Below are positions 32,501-37,399 of a stretch of DNA of 64,000 nucleotides, one piece after another (within the stretch, counting starts at the first letter, position 1; each line of letters begins with the position of its first letter). Below the pieces are notes generated by a model that saw only the letters and a program-made list of their open reading frames with translations, was not told the DNA's origin and ran no database searches. Source of the DNA: Diploptera punctata (taxonomy: Eukaryota > Arthropoda > Insecta > Blattodea > Blaberidae); contig JASPKZ010007797.1 in the NCBI GenBank assembly GCA_030220185.1, positions 310,001 through 374,000 of the forward strand. Direction: 5' to 3'. Both the position numbers and the translations under genes were made by a program.

Positions 32501-32574
32501 GTCGAGTTTTGACGCATGAAGTATTCTTTTTCACGACCTCCATTGTTTTTACCATCCTCTTCATTTCGCGACAT
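5067..32574 (-). CDS. Flvcr: FLVCR-family MFS transporter, complete seven-exon gene
   Basis: Seven exons with GT/AG boundaries join to 1422 nt (473 residues plus stop). Exon phases match throughout: 0, 0, 1, 0, 2, 2. The protein has a short cytoplasmic N-terminus and twelve plausible membrane helices. Family hallmarks are '[12 protein letters not shown]' and '[11 protein letters not shown]' in helix 1, 'AVDWTS' before helix 2, 'SVSPDRFW', '[13 protein letters not shown]', '[11 protein letters not shown]', '[16 protein letters not shown]' and a final '[11 protein letters not shown]'. FLVCR1/2 are plasma- or mitochondrial-membrane transporters linked to heme export and, more recently, to choline and ethanolamine uptake. 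Which substrate applies here cannot be read from the sequence. The start is the ATG at 32574, which gives a 55-residue polar N-terminus; a 5' UTR exon is not identified. Introns are 3 to 7 kb and filled with SINEs, LINE fragments and DNA transposons. No frameshift or stop is present, so the gene looks functional. Confidence 0.95.
5375..5620 (+). mobile_element. RTE-like LINE C-terminal remnant
   Basis: Plus-strand pieces resemble '[20 protein letters not shown]' and '[16 protein letters not shown]', the usual C-terminus of RTE ORF2, in FLVCR intron 6. Confidence 0.65.
5682..6060 (-). pseudogene. unrecognised coding-like remnant with frameshift
   Basis: Two overlapping minus-strand frames read like ordinary protein: '[20 protein letters not shown]' and '[17 protein letters not shown]' in one, and '[20 protein letters not shown]' continuing in the other. 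The base composition is more balanced than the flanks. I do not recognise the family. It may be a transposon or virus-like gene remnant or a lost host exon, inside FLVCR intron 6. Confidence 0.3.
6091..6817 (+). mobile_element. mariner/Tc1-like transposon, internally deleted
   Basis: Terminal inverted repeats of about 55 bp: the left one runs 'GGGTGTTGG' to 'TATTGAGATATGTTGAT', and the right one is its complement ending 'CAACACCCTG'. TA flanks both ends, inside a (TA)n tract. The interior keeps the C-terminal half of a DDE transposase ('[18 protein letters not shown]', '[17 protein letters not shown]', 'RYFENFM') with at least one stop after 'GEPVS'. The N-terminal DNA-binding half is missing. 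Confidence 0.88.
6818..6842. repeat. (TA)n microsatellite
   Basis: TA repeats at the right target site of the mariner-like element. Confidence 0.9.
6855..6973 (+). tRNA. tRNA-like module with inverted flanking arms (pseudo-tRNA)
   Basis: A cloverleaf-like core at about 6879-6954 has an acceptor GCCTGG/CCAGGC, a five-pair anticodon stem CTGAG/CTCAG with loop GTACAGA, and a T arm with B box 'GGGTTCGAATCCC'. The D arm is weak. The core is preceded by 'TAAGAAAAATAA' and followed by its complement 'TTATTTTTCTTA'. The same layout recurs at 60008-60133 and 62240-62370, which suggests a mobile tRNA-derived unit and not a working tRNA gene. Confidence 0.6.
7035..7107. repeat. (TTA)n microsatellite
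   Basis: Uninterrupted trinucleotide array. Confidence 0.97.
7112..7507. other. unassigned intron sequence
   Basis: AT-rich FLVCR intron. Nothing recognised. Confidence 0.5.
7508..7618 (-). CDS. Flvcr: FLVCR exon 6 (residues 346-382 plus split codon)
   Basis: 111 nt between a 'tttacag' acceptor and a GTAAGT donor. It encodes helix 9 '[20 protein letters not shown]' and the start of helix 10 '[11 protein letters not shown]'. Phase 2 at both ends fits its neighbours. Confidence 0.92.
7619..8002. other. unassigned intron sequence
   Basis: Nothing recognised between FLVCR exon 6 and the mariner-like element. Confidence 0.5.
8003..8838 (+). mobile_element. mariner/Tc1-like transposon, decayed
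   Basis: The right end reads 'GGGACACCCTG' followed by TA. The left end 'TGGTATCCCGAAAAA' is its degraded complement, and the inverted similarity continues through 'TCCAATATT' and 'GAGGATGTAGTA'. The interior keeps broken pieces of the same transposase class as 6091-6817 ('[18 protein letters not shown]', '[13 protein letters not shown]'). Older than that copy. Confidence 0.75.
8930..9590 (-). mobile_element. RTE-like LINE remnant with RT motif C
   Basis: The minus strand near 9490-9420 reads '[20 protein letters not shown]', the catalytic FADD box. Lower coordinates carry the C-terminal '[17 protein letters not shown]'. Several stops separate the pieces. Confidence 0.7.
9645..9985 (+). mobile_element. 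SINE A, full length with target-site duplication
   Basis: tRNA-like head ('GTGGTCTCGAGGTAGCGTGC', B box 'GGTTCGATTCC'), body and a (GGAT)n 3' tail. It is flanked by the perfect 11-bp repeat 'atattaaaata' (9634-9644 and 9986-9996). This is the best-defined copy in the window. Confidence 0.92.
10022..10125 (-). CDS. Flvcr: FLVCR exon 5 (residues 312-345 plus split codon)
   Basis: 104 nt between a 'tctcag' acceptor and a GTAATT donor, leaving phase 2. It encodes helix 8 in '[19 protein letters not shown]' and the following charged loop 'LDKTHKYK'. A SINE A copy with an 11-bp target duplication ends 26 bp beyond the donor. Confidence 0.9.
10199..10502 (+). mobile_element. SINE C, tRNA-derived
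   Basis: Head with A box 'TAGCGTAGTGGTTAAGGCAC' and B box 'GGGTTCAAGTCCC'. The body contains 'CTCTGGCGGCACTATGGCCC' and a 3' segment 'CTCCTACTACCCCAAGGGTC'. Further copies lie at 23760-24012, 38480-38730 and 63599-63892. Confidence 0.88.
10572..11289. mobile_element. hAT-like MITE
   Basis: 718 bp with ends 'TAGGGCAAGACATTTAATG' and complement of 'TAGGGCAAGGCAATTTATG'. The flanks are 'ttaatcag' on the left and 'ataatcag' one base beyond the right end, a near-match to an 8-bp target duplication. The interior is rich in 'aaaaatgcaaa' motifs and has no ORF. Confidence 0.6.
11300..11350 (+). mobile_element. SINE A 3' fragment
   Basis: 'ATGCTATGATTGAAGTGAAA' and 'GACCTGCCCTAGGGC' match the 3' part of SINE A. 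Confidence 0.75.
11351..11960. other. unassigned intron sequence
   Basis: Nothing recognised. Confidence 0.5.
11961..12318. repeat. GGA/GCA purine-rich minisatellite
   Basis: Imperfect blocks of GGA alternate with 'CAGCACCAGCACCAGCA' type units over about 360 bp. There is a strong purine bias on the plus strand. Open frames here are compositional. Confidence 0.9.
12319..12442. repeat. (ATC)n / (TTA)n microsatellite
   Basis: Trinucleotide array that changes from ATC-type to TTA units. Confidence 0.95.
12450..13000 (+). mobile_element. RTE-like LINE C-terminal remnant (R2/R3 type)
   Basis: Reads '[20 protein letters not shown]', then '[17 protein letters not shown]' and '[14 protein letters not shown]', the post-RT region. 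Later frames resemble the GRP..RW tail. Frameshifted. Confidence 0.8.
13055..13111. repeat. (TTA)n microsatellite
   Basis: Trinucleotide array directly before a SINE A copy. Confidence 0.95.
13120..13458 (+). mobile_element. SINE A, full length
   Basis: Complete head, body and ATGGATGG tail. It sits between two (ATT)n tracts, so it probably inserted into the microsatellite. Confidence 0.92.
13508..14311 (+). mobile_element. Helitron-like non-autonomous repeat 1
   Basis: Begins 'TCTAATATATAAAAATCAAT' and ends 'ACGCCGGGTATTAGCTGGT', the TC...CTRGT layout of Helitron-type elements. It holds two tandem units of about 350 bp, each with 'ATTCCCGGGATGAACATAGG' or a variant and 'GACGCTTAAATGGCTTACGC'. 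No replication-helicase ORF. Confidence 0.6.
14432..14938. repeat. (GA)n then (GACA)n satellite tract
   Basis: About 500 bp, wholly purine-biased on the plus strand: GA/GGGA blocks followed by pure GACA tetranucleotides at 14876-14936. Confidence 0.97.
14940..15658. other. unassigned intron sequence
   Basis: AT-rich, with a short (TA)n run at 15413-15436. Nothing else recognised. Confidence 0.5.
15659..16602 (+). mobile_element. Helitron-like non-autonomous repeat 2
   Basis: Same family as 13508-14311: begins 'TCTAATATATAAAAACGATT', ends 'CACGCCGGGTATTAGTTAGT'. The 3' half is expanded by tandem units of about 150 bp each with 'TTATGCCAAGAAGATCGGGA' or a variant. Confidence 0.6.
16608..16920 (+). 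mobile_element. SINE E
   Basis: Matches 3063-3390 from 'GGGTCCCGAGATCGAGTCTC' to 'GGATACATCTCATCTCATCC', lacking part of the A-box end. It lies about 80 bp from FLVCR exon 4. Confidence 0.85.
16998..17203 (-). CDS. Flvcr: FLVCR exon 4 (split codon 243 to residue 311)
   Basis: 206 nt. The acceptor is 'tttatag' before TTTTCCAG: the nearer 'ccag' would shift the frame, whereas 'tatag' restores the family-like '[15 protein letters not shown]'. It encodes the central cytoplasmic loop and helix 7 ('[20 protein letters not shown]'). The donor is GTAACA, weaker than the others. Confidence 0.9.
17377..18086. mobile_element. hAT-like MITE
   Basis: Left end 'CAGTTGCCCCGAAAAGAGAT' is matched in inverse by the right end 'ATCTCTTTTCGGGGCGACT'. 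Flanks 'cagttgaa' and 'cagttgga' look like an 8-bp target duplication with one change. 710 bp, no ORF. Confidence 0.65.
18095..18521. other. unassigned GC-richer segment
   Basis: Noticeably richer in G and C than its surroundings ('GGGACGCATCCTGCAGCCG' and similar). It could be the body of another repeat, but no second copy is visible in this window. Confidence 0.35.
18522..18872 (-). mobile_element. chimeric SINE, A head with B tail
   Basis: The minus strand starts with the SINE A head ('CGTGATCTCGAGATAGCGTG', B box 'GGTTCGATCCTCGG') and then continues into the SINE B 3' end ('TTACAATTACGCCAATGCCA', 'AGAAATGTCCAAAAGGACA'). The junction falls in the GTAAGACAAATGT region. Confidence 0.8.
18885..19060. 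repeat. dispersed repeat J, copy 1
   Basis: 'TCGATCGGACCCCGTACTGC' and the following 120 bp recur at 22185-22335. Origin not recognised. Confidence 0.6.
19120..19265 (-). mobile_element. SINE F, partial
   Basis: Minus-strand 'CGTGCGCTGTTTCGAATATC' and 'GGTCATTTGGGACCTGTGCC' correspond to the better copy at 39108-39446. Confidence 0.6.
19370..21495 (+). mobile_element. unclassified DNA transposon family G, ORF-bearing copy
   Basis: Left part shared with 57.6-58.3 kb ('GTAATGCCACTAGTGATTTC', 'GACTATTTAATGAATAAAA', 'AAAAAGGAGGAGCTT'). The right part is shared with 31.0, 58.4 and 59.3 kb ('GAAACGTGATTGGTCATTGA', 'CATGAGTTAAATAGT'). The ends form a short inverted pair, GACTATTTAAC against its complement GTTAAATAGT. 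Only this copy carries about 1.3 kb of interior sequence with an ORF. Contains an (AT)n run at 19914-19958. Confidence 0.65.
20362..20871 (+). CDS. ORF of family G transposon, internally deleted (169 aa)
   Basis: Reads as real protein: '[20 protein letters not shown]' followed by 'CSFCDELK', a coiled-coil-like charged stretch (residues about 60-105), then '[17 protein letters not shown]' and '[18 protein letters not shown]'. Proteins with the order CxxC, coil, RQL..N..IH, RGHS(Y/F)L..CDR..G are widespread in insect genomes and are probably transposase-like, but I cannot name the superfamily. The region between 'NIHTLSNS' and 'RGHSY' appears too short. A further in-frame-like piece lies at 20858-21043. 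Probably non-functional. Confidence 0.5.
   Translation: MACFKSAIYRIKTMHSMYCETYLNNIVSYKKYRDILNKDFNISFGYPRSDTCSFCDELKVNIEKVEREIVQISKETNSDKEKNKLNSELTNLTQRKESHLQDAGTFYHLHVPNIMINDVSYRRQLSFLFNIHTLSNSHSIRGHSYLECDRNMGLINQKTIVELPNSGTA
21600..21741 (-). CDS. Flvcr: FLVCR exon 3 (residues 196-242 plus split codon)
   Basis: 142 nt from a 'tttcag' acceptor to a GTGAGT donor, leaving phase 1. It encodes '[14 protein letters not shown]' (end of helix 5), an acidic loop '[11 protein letters not shown]' and helix 6 '[18 protein letters not shown]'. Confidence 0.92.
21742..22184. other. unassigned intron sequence
   Basis: Nothing recognised between FLVCR exon 3 and repeat J. Confidence 0.5.
22185..22335. repeat. 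dispersed repeat J, copy 2
   Basis: 'ATCCGATCGGACCCCATACT' and 'GAATTTAACTGCTACAACAC' match copy 1 at 18885-19060 in the same orientation. Confidence 0.6.
22575..23503 (+). mobile_element. hAT-type transposon with BED-like ORF
   Basis: 929 bp. Ends 'TAGAGACTGGATGTTTGG' and complement 'TAGAGTCCGAATGTTAGG' are imperfect inverted repeats with the hAT-type TAGAG start. The 8-bp flanks 'cttaggag' and 'cttatgag' differ at one base. Several 'tgcctat' motifs lie near both ends. The interior holds the ORF listed separately. Confidence 0.8.
23124..23273 (+). CDS. CGGBP1-like / BED zinc-finger N-terminal ORF (50 aa)
   Basis: From the ATG at 23124: '[20 protein letters not shown]', '[19 protein letters not shown]', then it breaks off after 'CVKKCHV'. 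The 'ILFCKVC' half of a BED zinc finger is visible but the His pair is not. This resembles CGG-repeat-binding protein 1, itself a domesticated hAT N-terminus. The natural reading is the truncated transposase of the surrounding hAT element. Confidence 0.65.
23760..24012 (-). mobile_element. SINE C
   Basis: Minus-strand head 'GGCACGCCATAACGTAGTTA', body 'CCTAATTTTCTGGTGAAATT' region. Diverged relative to the 10199 copy. Confidence 0.8.
24105..24235 (+). mobile_element. SINE B 3' fragment
   Basis: 'CGCCTTCCAGGTGCCCCAAC' to 'GTCATAAAAGACAACCTGAT' matches the 3' part of SINE B, with an A-rich tail. Confidence 0.8.
24475..25065 (+). mobile_element. RTE family R3, C-terminal part
   Basis: '[20 protein letters not shown]', '[18 protein letters not shown]', '[20 protein letters not shown]'. 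Ends with a (GAA)n tail. Same family as 27476-28090 in the opposite orientation. Confidence 0.85.
25270..25665 (+). mobile_element. LINE 3' remnant
   Basis: Broken '[11 protein letters not shown]' type C-terminus, then a 3' UTR-like stretch 'CTGGCGAGTGGAAGAGAAGG' and an AATAAATAAATG end. It stops 33 bp before FLVCR exon 2 in this coordinate order. Confidence 0.45.
25698..25922 (-). CDS. Flvcr: FLVCR exon 2 (residues 121-195)
   Basis: 75 codons between a 'ctgcag' acceptor and a GTAAGC donor, phase 0 at both ends. It begins '[12 protein letters not shown]', carries helices 3 and 4 and most of the family's best-conserved block ('PDRFW', '[15 protein letters not shown]', '[11 protein letters not shown]'). 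Confidence 0.95.
26095..26525 (-). mobile_element. SINE D (long-tail variant) with target-site duplication
   Basis: Perfect 13-bp repeats 'tgatccctatgta' at 26095-26107 and 26513-26525. The minus strand begins with the tRNA-like head ('TCGGCCGCGGTGGACTAGTG', B box 'GGTTCAAACCC'), then body 'AAGGAGCAAGTCCTCCGGGA'. It finishes with a 95-bp tail ('CTTCCCTGTAGGGGGAGAG') that also occurs alone at 53.4 kb. Confidence 0.85.
26526..26845 (+). mobile_element. RTE family R1, C-terminal fragment
   Basis: 'KPDIIRTVKS'-type through 'GRPRMRWEN'-type codons, badly frameshifted, ending in 'GGGTTCGATAGTGCCAGTGA', the R1 3' terminus. Adjacent to SINE D. Confidence 0.8.
26846..27129. other. unassigned intron sequence
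   Basis: Nothing recognised. Confidence 0.5.
27130..27322 (+). mobile_element. non-RTE LINE ORF2 C-terminus
   Basis: Plus-strand translation reads '[13 protein letters not shown]', a stop, then '[20 protein letters not shown]' and 'LSSTQ' stop: the usual 'RAWNSLP..V..S.S...FK..L' ending of CR1/Jockey/Rex-type ORF2. Confidence 0.6.
27476..28090 (-). mobile_element. RTE family R3, C-terminal part
   Basis: 148-codon frame: '[20 protein letters not shown]', '[19 protein letters not shown]', '[18 protein letters not shown]'. It shares its 3' end 'TTGCCTAGCCCATGAAGT' with the 24475 copy; the two are inverted about 2.4 kb apart. Confidence 0.88.
28198..28400 (-). mobile_element. SINE D 3' part
   Basis: Matches 62377-62540: 'GTAGCCTCTCCTTTGTCAGG', 'GCATGCGGTCAACACACCGA', 'TTTTGCTTAGAGGCC' in plus-strand reading. 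It provides an uninterrupted reference for the insertion site at 59965/62377. Confidence 0.8.
28401..29215. other. unassigned intron sequence
   Basis: Mixed composition. No coding or repeat family recognised. Confidence 0.4.
29216..29370 (-). mobile_element. SINE D head
   Basis: Minus strand 'TCGGCCGCGGTGGGCTAGTG', B box 'CGGGTTCAAACCC', then 'GGAGCAAGTCCTCCTGGAG'. Truncated. Confidence 0.85.
29393..29510. repeat. (TTA)n / (AGT)n microsatellite
   Basis: AGT array of about 105 bp preceded by a short TTA run. Confidence 0.97.
29515..29880 (+). mobile_element. RTE-like LINE C-terminal remnant (R4 type)
   Basis: Plus-strand pieces resemble '[20 protein letters not shown]' and '[20 protein letters not shown]'. 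Related to 37400-37790 and 52000-52340. Confidence 0.65.
29881..30370. other. unassigned intron sequence
   Basis: AT-rich. Nothing recognised. Confidence 0.5.
30380..31032. mobile_element. MITE with 9-bp target-site duplication (MULE-like)
   Basis: Ends 'GGTGGGAGGAGACCAGCTTT' and complement of 'AAAGCTGGTCTTGTACAACC' share RAGACCAGCTTTTTA. Flanks 'tttaattca' (30371-30379) and 'tttaactca' (31033-31041) differ at one base. It inserted into the terminus of a family G copy. No ORF. Confidence 0.65.
31033..31242 (-). mobile_element. family G transposon, terminal piece
   Basis: Minus-strand 'CATTGAAACGTGATTGGTCA' and 'CAGTCACTGTAAAGTATTGC' match the other family G ends at 21.4, 58.4 and 59.3 kb. 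Confidence 0.7.
31243..31489. other. unassigned, repeat-like
   Basis: GC-richer stretch ending at the SINE A variant. It may be part of that insertion, but no second copy is visible here. Confidence 0.35.
31490..31662 (-). mobile_element. SINE A head, variant
   Basis: Minus strand 'CCGCTGTGGTCTTGGGATGG' with B box 'GGGTTCGATCCCC'. The A-to-B spacer differs from other copies. Confidence 0.8.
31793..31880 (+). tRNA. tRNA-like pseudogene
   Basis: A-box-like 'TAGCTTAATGTAGAGCA' and B-box-like 'GTGGGTTCATATCCCTGC', followed by a T-rich run that could stop Pol III. No convincing acceptor stem, so it is a decayed tRNA or SINE head. Confidence 0.45.
31897..32175 (+). mobile_element. RTE family R1, 3' fragment next to FLVCR exon 1
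   Basis: 'AAGTCTCATAGACTGAGATG' to 'GTGAGGTGGGAGAATAATAT'-type sequence and a TTAG-repeat tail. It ends 40 bp from the exon 1 donor. Confidence 0.85.
32215..32574 (-). CDS. Flvcr: FLVCR exon 1 (residues 1-120)
   Basis: This exon encodes the start, the polar N-terminal tail with the acidic/basic stretch '[16 protein letters not shown]', helix 1 around residues 57-80 and helix 2 around 95-116. It ends after 'LLEKK' at a GTAAGT donor in phase 0. A 5'-truncated LINE fragment ends only about 40 bp beyond the donor (at 32175). Confidence 0.95.
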
Positions 32575-32665
32575 TGATGTTCAGATATTCAATTCTGAAA
32601 TTGGTCATTAATATCACTTTTATACCTTGGAAAAGAGATTTAGAGCACTATAAGGTACAATAGAG

Positions 32666-32668
<3 letters not shown>

Positions 32669-32758
<90 letters not shown>
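32669..32758. repeat. (TTA)n microsatellite
   Basis: Ninety-base array about 95 bp upstream of the FLVCR start codon (on the minus strand). It lies in or near the 5' UTR or promoter. Confidence 0.97.
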
Positions 32759-32759
<1 letters not shown>

Positions 32760-33305
32760 ATGTTAACATAAACCCCACGTGCAGAGAATAGTGAATGTTG
32801 TGCACCCATATGTAAATAGTATACCTACATCTGTGTCGTCAGTTCTCATATTTTTCTTATGGAAATATGGCGAAAATTAAATCACACATTCATTAGACAC
32901 ACAATTAAGAGCAGCATTTCAGAATCTGATGGCGTGTTTCTTATTAAAAATAACAAACTAATTTGCAAACTGCGAGCAATGTTCTGAAATAAGTTTGCAG
33001 CAGAAAGCGTGTACTCGTTCGTGTCTGTGGCCTAGTTCGCTTGAAAGTGAGTGAGCTATGCAAGTAGGCTATATATGAAGGGTACAGGGAAAGTACCAGA
33101 TAAGTAACTTTTTTTTGTCGAAATGGAGTTTAAGTTGTCTTTCATTAGATTCTACATGGAAATCACCATCATTTAGAAATGTGAAACAGATCCGATAGAA
33201 TATACAATCTAGTCATGAGTTTATTTACTTCCAAAGTTTGACAAACAGATAAAGAAGTAAGTATGTTGTACAACTAAAAGTACATTTTCTAGGTTTCAAG
33301 CAAAT
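32759..33305. promoter_or_regulatory. presumed FLVCR upstream region, no element identified
   Basis: Sequence immediately upstream of the FLVCR first coding exon. The promoter or a 5' UTR exon should be here or further right. I see no convincing TATA or initiator. Confidence 0.25.
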
Positions 33306-33790
33306 AGTATATTACGATGCGAGGTTGGGAAGTGGTTTTTACAGAAGCAAGGAAATGCTTAAGAATCGAGAGATAGTGAGGTTTTTAATTTCCGAGATTC
33401 TGTAAAACACTTCATAAACGTGCGTTGTACATTATTTTTTGCGCGATGCTGTTTTTAAAATAATAAATAATAGTAAAATAATAACATATTTGTTGGAAAT
33501 ATTTGCGTTCATTATAAATTATTGAATACCGTTAACAATGTGGGCAATGTTTATTAGTTGAGACTACATCAGGCCGTGACACCAATCAGTCATAAAATGA
33601 CGGCATGTACGTATTTATTGTTTTATATTGTTTCAAATAAAGTTCAGTTCATTTAAAATGCAGTGATTTGTTTCGAATAATGTACATTAACACTACCTTT
33701 TGGACATATTTTTGTACATAGTATACATAAAGGGCAGTGGTTTTACTTCCCGCACAAGGTTTGTAATATGTAATGATTAAAAAAATGTTT
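33306..33790 (+). repeat. dispersed repeat H, copy 1
   Basis: About 480 bp from 'ATTACGATGCGAGGTTGGGA' to 'GGGCAGTGGTTTTACTTCCC' recurs in the same orientation at 53006-53600. Differences of a few per cent. No ORF; class unknown. Confidence 0.8.
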
Positions 33791-34344
33791 AAACATCTTC
33801 ATTGGCCTGCTAGTACGTACCGAAAATTGCCATGGCAAAAACTATATGTACCTGTTAACGCTCTAACGATAGCAATTTTTTTCGGAACCAAACGCGGCAT
33901 ACAGTAATCAATTAAAAAGATAAGGTTGAATTTGTTAAACAGCAAAATTGGACCAATAGGAGTGGAGGTTAACCAGAAGCGTAAATTAAAAAATCGCACT
34001 AGCTGCCGCGATTTTCAATTTACCAAAACTCTGTACAGTATATACTATTGAAATAAAACTAGAAAGGTATTCTCCAATAATCAGCGATATCCGATCATTT
34101 AAAAATCGCTGTAGCAGCCACTCAGAATAAGTACTGTGCGTCCAAACAACCAGAGTGGCGAGTTGGTGAACTAACAGTTCTTGTGACCTACACACGATAC
34201 ATTATTAATACACAATTACTTTTCTCTATTTATTTAAATGTATACTATGTCATTAATAATTTTTTTCTCATTTTTTATATATATCTTGTGAATATTACGT
34301 TTAATTCGTTAAATCTAGAGTAAATCAAAATACATTATAAATAA
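33791..34344. other. unassigned
   Basis: Nothing recognised. Confidence 0.5.
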
Positions 34345-35634
34345 TAATTGTATTGTATGCATAACATTGGCCCACGTGGAGAAAATGAAGCAAATGACAA
34401 AGGGAAAATTTCAAGAGATTTTTGTATGTATAATCAGCTACGAATTACAAATACATTTTTCAAACATAAAGACATACATAAGTTTACTTGTATGAGTCGG
34501 GGATCCAGATCTATAATAGATTACATAATAGCAAACAGAAAATTTTGGACACAAATAATGGATACGAGAGTTTATAGGGGGACAGAAATAGTTTCTGATC
34601 ACTTTTTAGTGGTTGGAAAAATTAGAACGAATAAACCTTATTTTAGAAGGAAAGTAGAAAAGAAATCAGAAAACGAAAAATACAAAGTACAGCTATTAGA
34701 ACAAGATAGTAAAGACAGCTATATGAAAATCGAATAAAACAAAACTTGAAACCAAGAGTTGGAGATGTAGAAATAGATTGGATAAAATTAAAAGAATCAA
34801 TAAAAAAGCAGCAAATTAATGTTTGGGAACCTCCAAAAATAGACCAAAAAATCGATTGAAAGTTTGGAATGAAAAAATAAAAGAAGCAATCAGTAATAAG
34901 AAGATAGCTTATTTAAAATGGCTTAATTCTGGGACTATTAATGATAGAATAGATTACAAACACAAAAGAGCATTAGTCAGAAAATTATCCAGAAAATTAA
35001 AAAATGAAGGATGGGAAAATTTTATAAAAAATATAGAAAGAGATGTCACAGGAGCAAAAAAATATGGTTTCAAAGTATTCCAGCGATTAAAAGAAGAGTG
35101 TACGGATAAATTGGCTATAAATGGAATGACAACAGAACAATGGACACAGCATTTCAGACAGTTATTATATGCAGAGGAAGAAGAAACAAATACACCTTCC
35201 TGTCCCACAGAAGAATATAATGCTATAACATTAGATGAAGTGATAGAAACTATCAAGAAAATGAAAAATAGAAAAGCTAGTGGAGTAGATGGTATACCAA
35301 TGGAGCTTTGGAAATATGGTGGGAAACCACTCTATATTAGATTGGTACAAATTTTTAATGATATATGGGCACATGGAATAATACTGGAAAACATCATTAG
35401 TAATTCCCATCCATAAGAAAGGAGAAAAAAGTAACTGTTCAAATTATAGAGGAATATCATTGTTGACAACAGCATCTAAAATATATACATCCATTTTAAA
35501 ACAAAAACTTCAGAAAATCACAGAAGATAAAATTGGAGAGGAACAATGTGGATTCCGAAAAGATCGATCGTGTATCGACGCCATATTTGTTGTAAAACAA
35601 CTAATTGAGAAGTGGAAAGAATTTAATATCCCCC

Positions 35635-35665
<31 letters not shown>

Positions 35666-36650
35666 TTTAGATTTTGAAAAGGCCTATGATAGAGTCAAAC
35701 GGGACATAATGTGGAAAATATTAGAAAGCTACCAAGTCCCCAATAATCTAATAAATGCTATAAAAAGTATATATGAAACCACATTTATAAAAGTAAAGTT
35801 AGATCATGGGAAAATAACAGATAAATTTGGAATTAACCAAGGTTTAAGACAGGGATGTGGACTATCTCCATTACGATTTATTCTATATCTGAATGAAATT
35901 GTCCAGGAGTGGAAGAAACTAAACCCCCCAGGAGTAAACATATGTAGAGGAAACCAAATACAAACAATAATCTTCGCAGATGATCAAGTACTTCTAGCAG
36001 AGAATGAAGATGATTTGCAGAGATAAGTGTTTAAATTGCAGAATACCCTGGAAAAATACAACATGGAAATATCTGAAAATAAAACCAAATCCATGGCAAT
36101 CACTGGAAAGAGACTTTCGAGAGTAAAAATAATAATAAATAATAAACCAATAGAATAAGTAACACACTTTAATTATTTAGGTAATAATATATCACAGTTT
36201 CATAATAAAAAAGATGTGGAAACAAATTTAGAAAAATATAACAGACTAAATGGTGTAATTAAGAGAAATTTTGGGAAACAAATGAGGAAAGAAATCCAAT
36301 TGAGATTTCATAATGCCATAGCCAAACCTGTTCTACTATACGGAAGTGAATGCTGGACACTTCGAGCAAAAGATAAATCCCGCATTAATAGTTCACAAAT
36401 GAAATTCCTCCGATCACTAACTGGAGTAACTTTAAGGGATAGAATGAAGAGTGATGAGATAAGGATGCAGTGGAATAGTAGGGAAATGGTCGAACATATA
36501 CAAAATTATCAGATTAAATGGTTCCAACACGTCCAGAGAATGTCAAATTCCCGTTTACCAAAGATGATTTACCACCTCAACCCTAAAAGCAAAAGAGACC
36601 TCGGAAGACCCTTCAACCGATGGAAAGACCAGTTTTTGTAGTCGCAGAAC
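34345..36650 (+). mobile_element. RTE-like non-LTR retrotransposon R2, long but broken copy
   Basis: Retains, in order: the C-terminal part of an APE-type endonuclease ('SRSIIDYIIANRKFW', 'SDHFLVV'), a linker, the RT domain ('NYRGISLLTTASKIY', 'LFLDFEKAYDRV', 'NQGLRQGCGLSPL', 'IIFADDQVLLAEN') and the C-terminal region ('LYGSECWTLRAKD', 'KWFQHVQRMSNSRLP'). The 5' half of the endonuclease is absent. Frames are broken near 34737, 35414, 36026 and 36158. A (TA)n expansion at 35634-35660 sits in frame just before RT motif A. The catalytic FADD box is intact. Confidence 0.9.
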
Positions 36651-36800
36651 GGGCATCATTACCCAATACTGCATACGGAAGAAAAAGAAGAAGAAGACAT
36701 GCAATCGTTTGTTTGTCATTTAGATGTAAGGCTATTTTTTATTTTTATAAAACCTGGTTGAGTGGCAGACAAGGCCTAACTCTGCCAAATAAAATAAAGC

Positions 36801-36802
<2 letters not shown>

Positions 36803-36846
<44 letters not shown>

Positions 36847-36872
36847 GTTTATTCTTCTTCTTCTTCTTCTTC

Positions 36873-36951
<79 letters not shown>
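36803..36951. repeat. (TTA)n with (CTT)n
   Basis: Trinucleotide tracts after the R2 element's 3' end. Confidence 0.97.
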
Positions 36952-36952
<1 letters not shown>

Positions 36953-36967
36953 CATTATATACAATAC

Positions 36968-37290
36968 CAGCATCAAGACCAGCCTCATGGGCTATAGTGG
37001 TCAGCGTTTCTGACTACAGCTCATGAGGTCACGGGTTCGATTCCCGGTCAAACCATGGGAATTTTTCCTTAAAGAGAATTATTCCTGTGGTTGCCCATGT
37101 CTGGAATTTAGGTTAAGTTTGGTTAAGAACTCTCCTGGTGTTTCATTGGTCATTTATCACCCATTATATCATCGGGGTAACGTAATTCCGCCTTTCAGGT
37201 GTCCCAACCTAAGAAGTGGATTACAATTCCGCCAAAGTCAGGGGAGAAAGGCAGAAATGTCATAAAAGACAACCTGGTGGCAAAAAAAAA
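36968..37290 (+). mobile_element. SINE B, tRNA-derived, full length
   Basis: Head 'GGGCTATAGTGGTCAGCG' with B box 'GGGTTCGATTCCC', body 'TTTTTCCTTAAAGAGAATTA', tail 'GTCATAAAAGACAACCTGGT' and an A-rich end. Confidence 0.88.
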
Positions 37291-37399
37291 ATACCAGCAT
37301 CAAAATAAAATATGCAATGTTCTTCTCGCGATCCTTCTCATCAGCTGGACGCACTGTGCGTTTTAATCAACAAAATAAGTAGGCCTATATGGGAATTAA

